DNA of 64,000 nucleotides, from positions 1 to 64,000 of the forward strand of contig CAWKAZ010000009.1 in the NCBI GenBank assembly GCA_963847715.1. Direction: 5' to 3'. Source of the stretch: Acidiflorens sp963847715 (lineage in GTDB: Bacteria; Acidobacteriota; Terriglobia; Terriglobales; Acidobacteriaceae). The notes below the pieces were generated by a model. It made no database searches. It saw nothing but the letters and a program-made list of their open reading frames with translations, and was not told where the DNA came from. The position numbers were made by a program, and so were the translations under genes. This document shows positions 59,113 through 64,000 of the stretch, in pieces (within the stretch, counting starts at the first letter, position 1; each line of letters opens with the position of its first letter).

Positions 59113-60684
59113 TTAAGTGAGGATTTTGCGGAGTTCGCGGCGCAAGATTTTTCCAGAGGGCGTTCGCGGGACTGTTTCTACGAAGCGAATTTCGCGAGGT
59201 TGTTTGTGGTGGGCTAGGCGGTCGGCCACGAAGCAGCGCAACTCGGCCTCGAGGGCAGCGGAGGGCTCGAAGCCGGCGCGCAATACGACGAAGGCGCACG
59301 GGATTTCTCCGGCGGAGAGGTCGGGCTTGGCGACTACGCCGCAGTCGCGGACAGCGGGATGCTCGAGCAGAAGCGCCTCGACCTCGGCGGGAGCGACCGG
59401 GAATCCTTTGTACTTGATCATCTCCTTGCTGCGATCAAGGACATAGTAGAAGCCCTCGGCGTCGGTACGCACGATGTCACCCGAAAAATACCAGCCATCG
59501 CGCAGGACGGCGGCCGTGGCTTGCGGCTCTTTCCAGTATCCCTGCATGAATTGCGGGCCGCGCATGACGAGTTCGCCTGGCTCGCCGCTTGCGACGACGT
59601 CACCGTTGACGTTCAGGACACGACATTCGGTGAGGGCGAGTGGTTGGCCGATCGAAGCGGGGCGATACATTTCGGCCGGAGTCAGACATCCGACATGGGT
59701 GACCGGGGAAGCTTCCGTCATGCCGTAGCCCTGATTTACGAGGATGCCGGTGAGGTCGGTCATGCGGCGGGCGAGTTCGGGAGCGAGGGGAGCAGCACCG
59801 CTCTTGACCCATCGGACTTTGTGTTCCTTGGGGAAAATGCCCGCTTCGGAAGCCTGGCACATCGCATTAATCGCTGGTGGAACGACCGGCATCATAGTCA
59901 CGTTTTCCTGCACCAGAAGTGCGGAAAGCTTTGTCATGTCGAAGCGCGGCATGAGGACCAGAGTTGAGCCGAGGGTGAGCGACAGCGTCAGAGCCACGGT
60001 GAGTCCGTAAATGTGGTAGAGCGGCAAGAAGCAGAGCATAACGTCGTCGGAGGTAAGCGGCGCCGCGTTCGGCCCGATGGTCTGATAAACATTGGCCACC
60101 AGGTTGTAGTGCGAGAGCATGACGCCTTTGGGGAGTCCCGTAGTACCGCTCGAATAGGGAAGAGCGCCGAGGGTTTGCTGGGGGCTGCGCTCAGCGGCAG
60201 GCAGTTTGGCTGACGACGGGCGCAGGAGGGTGGCGAAATTTTCACAGCCTCCGCGTTCGTAACGTGTGGTGAAGACGCGGCGCAGGGCGGGGAGTCCGGC
60301 GAGGTTTACGTTTTCGAGAAGTGGTGCGTCGGTGATGAGGAATGTGGCGTCGGAGTTTTCCAGTTGAAAACGGATCTCACGCTCGCGATAGGAAGGGTTG
60401 AGCAGAGTGGGAATCGCTCCGGCGAGCGTGGCGGCGTGGTATGTGATTGCAAACTCCCAGGAGTTGGGAAGGAAGATGGCGACGACTTCTCCGGGAGCGA
60501 GGCCGGCGGCAACGAGGCCACGGGCAAGCGATTCGACCAGGCTGGCATATTCGGCGAAGGTAAGACGACGATCGGAAGAGGAATCAAACAGTGCCGTTTT
60601 GTTGGCGTTCTTCTGGCAGCTTTCAAGAACAACATCGTGGACGAATCGGCCCGTGGGATCTGCGGAGAGTTGGGTACGTTGCAT
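59113..60684 (-). CDS. AMP-dependent acyl-CoA/aryl-CoA ligase
   Basis: A 523-aa ANL-superfamily ligase activating a carboxylate with ATP and CoA, probably a fatty or 4-coumarate-like acid. Motifs: ALPYSSGTTGLPKGVMLSHY (P-loop), VNQGYGMTEASPVTHV, GWYFSGDIVRTD, and the final GKILRREL with the catalytic Lys. The start is put at the ATG at 60684 (MQRTQLSADPTGRFVHDVVL), as the longer frame adds a poor leader. It follows the glutaredoxin gene by ~110 bp. Confidence 0.92.
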   Translation of the reverse strand: MQRTQLSADPTGRFVHDVVLESCQKNANKTALFDSSSDRRLTFAEYASLVESLARGLVAAGLAPGEVVAIFLPNSWEFAITYHAATLAGAIPTLLNPSYREREIRFQLENSDATFLITDAPLLENVNLAGLPALRRVFTTRYERGGCENFATLLRPSSAKLPAAERSPQQTLGALPYSSGTTGLPKGVMLSHYNLVANVYQTIGPNAAPLTSDDVMLCFLPLYHIYGLTVALTLSLTLGSTLVLMPRFDMTKLSALLVQENVTMMPVVPPAINAMCQASEAGIFPKEHKVRWVKSGAAPLAPELARRMTDLTGILVNQGYGMTEASPVTHVGCLTPAEMYRPASIGQPLALTECRVLNVNGDVVASGEPGELVMRGPQFMQGYWKEPQATAAVLRDGWYFSGDIVRTDAEGFYYVLDRSKEMIKYKGFPVAPAEVEALLLEHPAVRDCGVVAKPDLSAGEIPCAFVVLRAGFEPSAALEAELRCFVADRLAHHKQPREIRFVETVPRTPSGKILRRELRKILT

Positions 60685-60796
60685 TCGGGAGTGATTGTAC
60701 TGGCAGAATTCAGAAGTTAAAAGGTGGGGCAGAATGTTGAGTCGGCGCTGGTGAAACCTCTTACCACAGGGAACACGGCGGAAGGCCATCCGTTCC

Positions 60797-61042
60797 TCAG
60801 GCGCTTAGTTTGCGCAGGAATTCCTGCTCGTCCATGCGGTACTTGAAGGCTTTGCGTCCGTTGATGAAGACGACAGGGACTTGGTCGGTATAGAGGCGGC
60901 GAATTTCAGCGTCGGAGTCGACGTCAATCTCGCGCCAGACGAAGCCGCCACGCTTTTGCAGCTTGATGAGGCTCTCTTTGACGATTTCGCAGAGATGACA
61001 TCCCTTGCGTGAATAAACGATAACTTCGCGGGGCTCTGACAT
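60797..61042 (-). CDS. Glutaredoxin-family protein
   Basis: An 81-aa thioredoxin-fold protein with active-site CHLC in VIVYSRKGCHLCEIVKESL, and a cis-Pro in DQVPVVFINGRKAFKYRM. The DUF836/glutaredoxin type with a Cys-x-x-Cys site performs small redox exchanges in the cytosol. Start at the ATG at 61042; the longer frame upstream overlaps the divergent gene and is unlikely. Monocistronic or co-transcribed with the ligase. Confidence 0.9.
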   Translation of the reverse strand: MSEPREVIVYSRKGCHLCEIVKESLIKLQKRGGFVWREIDVDSDAEIRRLYTDQVPVVFINGRKAFKYRMDEQEFLRKLSA

Positions 61043-61130
61043 GCGGGGAAGTGTAGCAGTTTTGGTGCAGCGGTTCCAAGGCACGAAGAGACGCAGACAG
61101 CGCGCCATGGAAGGCAGGTAGAATTTCAAG

Positions 61131-61874
61131 ATGACCATGAACGGACGGACACTTTCAGGAAAGACGGTCCTTGTGACAGGAGCGGCCAAACGACTGGGGC
61201 GTGCAATCGCGTTAGCCGCAGCCAAAGAAGGCGCGGATGTGGCAATCACTTATCGCGAATCGGCACGAGAGGCGCGGGAGTTGGTGAGAGAACTCGCGCG
61301 GCACCGGGTGGAGGCGCTGGCGGTGCGCTGTGATGTTACTGATGAAGAGTCGGTGCGAGAGATGGTCAAGGAAGTGGCGAGAGATCTCGGCGGGATCGAC
61401 GTGCTGGTGAATAACGCAGCGAATTACGAAACTGTCCCGTTCGAGAAGCTCACGGTCGCGCAGTGGGATGCGATTTTCGCCTCAAACACCCGCGGCCCGT
61501 TTCTGGTGTCACGTGAAGCGCTGCCGTACTTGAGAAAGCGCCGCGGACGCATCGTGAATATGGGGTCACTGGGCGGCCTGCGTCCCTGGGCGACGCATGC
61601 GCACTATTGTTCTTCGAAGGCGGCAGTGCACATGCTGACAAAAGTTATGGCGAAGGCACTTGCGCCGGAGATTGCCGTGAATGCGGTGGCTCCGGGGATG
61701 ATTGATCTCGGAGAGAAGGCGGCGGCTGCGTTCATGCGAAAGATGGCGCGACAGACGCCGATGCGGCGTAACGGGACGGGCGAGGAGACTGCGGCGGCGG
61801 TGATGTTTTTTGCGACCGCTCCGCAGTTTATTACTGGACAGATAATGGCGGTGGATGGCGGGTTGGGGCTGTAG
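61131..61874 (+). CDS. Short-chain dehydrogenase/reductase (pteridine-reductase-like)
   Basis: A 247-aa NAD(P)-dependent oxidoreductase. Cofactor motif TGAAKRLGRAIA (the TGxxxRxG type seen in pteridine reductases), VLVNNAANYE, NMGSLGG with the catalytic Ser, and YCSSK with Tyr and Lys. C-terminal VDGGLGL is standard. The substrate could be a pteridine or a 3-oxoacyl group. Divergent from the glutaredoxin gene (~88 bp between). Confidence 0.88.
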   Translation: MTMNGRTLSGKTVLVTGAAKRLGRAIALAAAKEGADVAITYRESAREARELVRELARHRVEALAVRCDVTDEESVREMVKEVARDLGGIDVLVNNAANYETVPFEKLTVAQWDAIFASNTRGPFLVSREALPYLRKRRGRIVNMGSLGGLRPWATHAHYCSSKAAVHMLTKVMAKALAPEIAVNAVAPGMIDLGEKAAAAFMRKMARQTPMRRNGTGEETAAAVMFFATAPQFITGQIMAVDGGLGL

Positions 61875-61880
61875 AACTCA

Positions 61881-61895
61881 GCGGCTTAAAGCCGC
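61881..61895. terminator. GCGGCTTAAAGCCGC hairpin
   Basis: A perfect 15-nt inverted repeat just after the SDR stop codon (61874), with a short central TAA. It could end transcription or be a small dispersed repeat; no T-run follows. Confidence 0.5.
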
Positions 61896-61986
61896 ACTGT
61901 CGCAACAGAGATCGAGTGCCGCCTGGTGGCGATTTGTTTCTTGTGTCCGGTTCGCGTATCGTTCCGTTTCGACCTTGAAACACACT

Positions 61987-62565
61987 ATGAAACGATCAGC
62001 GTGGGTGGTTGGGTTCCTGTTGGCGGTTCTTGGTTGCGCGGTGGCTCAGGATCGTCCGGAGGAGGGCGGTCGCGAACTCCAGGTCTGGACCGGCGGCGGA
62101 CGCTCGGTTCCGGGCGGGACCAAAGACACCAGCGTCTGGAATGCCGGGGTTCGCTACGGCTGGATTCTGACGGCACCGCATGGTCCGGGATTTTTGAGCG
62201 GGCGCTTTGAATATGCCGTAGATGCCGTGCCGGCGTTTGTTGTTTTTCAACCCGCCAATACAGCGTATGGCGCGGGAGTGAATCCGCTGGGGTTGAAATG
62301 GATCTTCGCCACGCGAGGCAGCGTGGCGCCTTACCTGGAACTGAACGGCGGCACACTGTTTACCAACCACGAAGTTCCGACCGGAACGTCGACCGTAAAT
62401 TTCACCTCGAGCGCGGCGTTGGGGATGCATTTCCTGAACGAACACGCCTGGACGGTTGAAGTCCGCTACATGCACATCTCCAATGCCGGGCTGACCAAGC
62501 CGAATCCGGGGATCAATACGGTGCAGGTGAGATTCGGATTTGGGAAGTTCTTCGGGAAGAAGTAG
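61987..62565 (+). CDS. PagL-like lipid A 3-O-deacylase (acyloxyacyl hydrolase family)
   Basis: A 192-aa outer-membrane protein: signal peptide (SAWVVGFLLAVLGCAVAQ), then eight-strand-barrel-like alternation. The PagL active-site block is HISNAGLTKPNPGIN near residues 163-178 with the His-Ser and Asn. It would remove the 3-acyl chain of lipid A on the cell surface. The ATG at 61987 is used since the longer frame would include an improbable leader. Strength rests on the His-Ser motif and barrel pattern; no assay known here. Confidence 0.8.
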   Translation: MKRSAWVVGFLLAVLGCAVAQDRPEEGGRELQVWTGGGRSVPGGTKDTSVWNAGVRYGWILTAPHGPGFLSGRFEYAVDAVPAFVVFQPANTAYGAGVNPLGLKWIFATRGSVAPYLELNGGTLFTNHEVPTGTSTVNFTSSAALGMHFLNEHAWTVEVRYMHISNAGLTKPNPGINTVQVRFGFGKFFGKK

Positions 62566-62683
62566 CTGCGGGTGAAACCCGCACGGGCGAAGAATTCGCT
62601 TCTGGACGCCATAAAACCAGTATAAAATCGTTTCAATATTGGGTTGGCGCCAGTCGGCGGCGACGGTCTGCGGGGTCAATGCT

Positions 62684-63835
62684 ATGAAGATTGCGGCAGA
62701 GAAATACCCCTCCTCACGGTTTTTCAGTTTCGCGCAATTATTTCTTTGCGTGTCCGTCTGCTTGATGGCGAGCGCGACGGCTCAATCATCGTCAAGCCCT
62801 AAACGGCTTTTGGGGTACTACCCGGAGTGGTCGAAGTACAACAATCCTCCATTTGTTTATTCGGCGGACAAGATTCCGTACGCGCAGCTCACTCACATTG
62901 CGCACGCGTTTGTGCTCCTCCCGGCGAAAGCGGATGGGACTCTGAAGGTTCCGGGTGGATATGTTGAACCGGCATTGATCACGAAGGCGCACGCTGCGGG
63001 CGTGAAGGTGCTGGTGTCGATCGGTGGCGGCGATGGCATCCAGGGGCCGCGCTTCAACAAAATGGCGCGGTCGGAATCTGCGCGACAGGCATTCGTCAAG
63101 AATGTGCACACGTTTCTCAGCGCGAATGAGTATGACGGCGTCGACATTGATTGGGAAATTCCGAATGCGCAAGACACGTCAAACTGCGTGACGTTGATGC
63201 AGGAACTGCGCAATGAACTGCCCGCAGGAAAGTGGCTGATTTCGATGGCGACGCCTTCGGATCCGCGCAGCTGGGGAGCGGGGTTCGATATTCCCGCGCT
63301 GGCTCCGCTGGTGGATTTCATGAACGTGATGACCTACGACTTCACCGGATCGTGGGCGGGATATACGGGCCTGAATTCTCCGCTGCTGCAGGACCCGGCG
63401 GACCCGATTCAGAGCGGCAGTTTGAAGACTTCGATGGACCTTTACGCGAACATCTATGGAGTGCCACTGACCCAGCTGAACATTGGGACTCCGTTTTATG
63501 GGTACGAGTTTGACGGCGCGGACGTGCTCTGGGCGGCTTGTAGCACCTGCGCTGTGAACCAGCAGAATTACGGAGATTACATCAAGCCGCTGATGCATTC
63601 TTCCGACTGGAAGAAAGGGATGGATGTGGCAGCGAGGTCTCCGTTTATGGTGAACTCGACGACGCCGGGCTTCATCAGTTACGACAACGTATCGTCCACC
63701 AGCGCGAAGACGAAGTACGTGATGAAGGAGCGCGGCTTTGGCGGCGTGTTCATGTGGGAGCTAAGCGCCGATTACGATGGCAAGTCGCAGGATTTAATGG
63801 ATGCGATGTATAAGGAGTGGGCGGCGGCGCAGTAG
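62684..63835 (+). CDS. Secreted GH18 chitinase-like protein
   Basis: A 383-aa exported protein: signal peptide (FAQLFLCVSVCLMASATAQ), then a GH18 TIM barrel. SIGGGDG, the catalytic YDGVDIDWEIPN (DxxDxDxE, intact) near residues 150-160, FMNVMTYDFTGSWAG, and VFMWELSADYDG close the site. It would hydrolyse chitin or related N-acetylglucosamine polymers. The ATG at 62684 is preferred for its signal peptide. Single gene. PagL lies just upstream on the same strand but is functionally unrelated. Confidence 0.92.
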   Translation: MKIAAEKYPSSRFFSFAQLFLCVSVCLMASATAQSSSSPKRLLGYYPEWSKYNNPPFVYSADKIPYAQLTHIAHAFVLLPAKADGTLKVPGGYVEPALITKAHAAGVKVLVSIGGGDGIQGPRFNKMARSESARQAFVKNVHTFLSANEYDGVDIDWEIPNAQDTSNCVTLMQELRNELPAGKWLISMATPSDPRSWGAGFDIPALAPLVDFMNVMTYDFTGSWAGYTGLNSPLLQDPADPIQSGSLKTSMDLYANIYGVPLTQLNIGTPFYGYEFDGADVLWAACSTCAVNQQNYGDYIKPLMHSSDWKKGMDVAARSPFMVNSTTPGFISYDNVSSTSAKTKYVMKERGFGGVFMWELSADYDGKSQDLMDAMYKEWAAAQ

Positions 63836-64000
63836 GGGTGCTAATCGTGCCGAGCTGCAGGGCTTTGTTCAGGACGACAACTCCGACAAATTAGCGCTCG
63901 TTTGTCAGTGCGCCGATTGTTCGCCTGGTTTCGGGCTGCCTTCCGCAGCACGGACCGGGAGGTATCGGTGAGCCGTGGGGGCAAGTTTTCGGATGTCCCA
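63836..64000. other. Intergenic edge, nothing recognised
   Basis: About 165 bp after the GH18 stop to the end of the window. No start codon with a ribosome-binding site and no repeat was recognised. Confidence 0.4.

Noticed and set aside
1..64000. Prophage or integrative element
   Set aside because: No integrase, capsid, portal or transposase gene; housekeeping genes are spread throughout.

Overview
The window is a chromosomal stretch of about 59% G+C that most resembles a soil acidobacterium of the Terriglobia/Koribacter type. This is inferred from gene content, not from a marker gene. The signs are a winged-helix plus WD40-like (PD40) regulator, several TonB-C proteins, HAF-type secreted repeat proteins, futalosine-route menaquinone genes, GT87/GT-C membrane proteins, and many short hairpin-forming intergenic repeats. 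No prophage, transposase, CRISPR array or rRNA was seen.

Layout. 1-7.2 kb: the 3' part of enolase, a TonB-like secreted protein, a 58-aa membrane microprotein and a double zinc ribbon, a VapBC pair, DinB, gpmI, a 2-hydroxyacid dehydrogenase and a frameshifted Sel1 protein. 7.2-14.7 kb: a decayed regulator, DUF1801, a HAF-like protein with no start codon, a tRNA-Asp-like gene split by 61 nt, a large Pro/Gly-rich TonB protein and an orphan HigA-like repressor. 14.7-22.5 kb: DUF192 and then a Tad pilus operon read right to left (flp-cpaB-cpaC-tadZ-cpaF-tadB-tadC); the pilin is only 54 aa. 22.6-28.4 kb: three polytopic membrane proteins (one GT-C-like, two GT87) and an FHA-GAF-PP2C phosphatase. 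28.4-35.8 kb: nth, DedA, DUF6438, a TPR protein, an antitoxin beside a toxin gene killed by an amber codon, thrC and pcm. 35.8-39.3 kb: mqnP, a PAP2 phosphatase and mqnE. 39.5-45.3 kb: a TPR metallopeptidase, msrA, tRNA-Ser(CGA), the tRNA deaminase tadA, a HAF protein and a stand-alone nuoI. 45.5-48.1 kb: a REC-histidine kinase, a response regulator and a PilZ protein. 48.3-55.7 kb: DoxX-like, NHL, pgpA, yacG, rimO, outer-membrane and TgpA-like genes, most of them frameshifted. 55.9-63.8 kb: DUF4105, EVE, a duplicated Zn-motif protein, an FtsX-type permease, an acyl-CoA ligase, a glutaredoxin, an SDR, PagL and a GH18 protein.

Two themes cut across the window. First, seven otherwise good genes carry twelve apparent frameshifts, and every one reads as a gained base (+1), often in a short homopolymer. 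That bias points to sequencing or assembly insertion errors rather than gene decay; the PD40 regulator (frame changes of the other sign) and the ParE-type toxin (amber codon) look like real decay. Second, the intergenic space holds several families of short dispersed repeats that fold into hairpins. One class has a striking design: a short word repeated 3-6 times, then its reverse complement. Copies lie at several boundaries of the Tad operon.

The strongest candidates for something unusual are the 61-nt insertion in the tRNA-Asp-like gene, the iterated-word hairpins, the small Zn and membrane proteins, and the Tad locus beside putative membrane glycosyltransferases.
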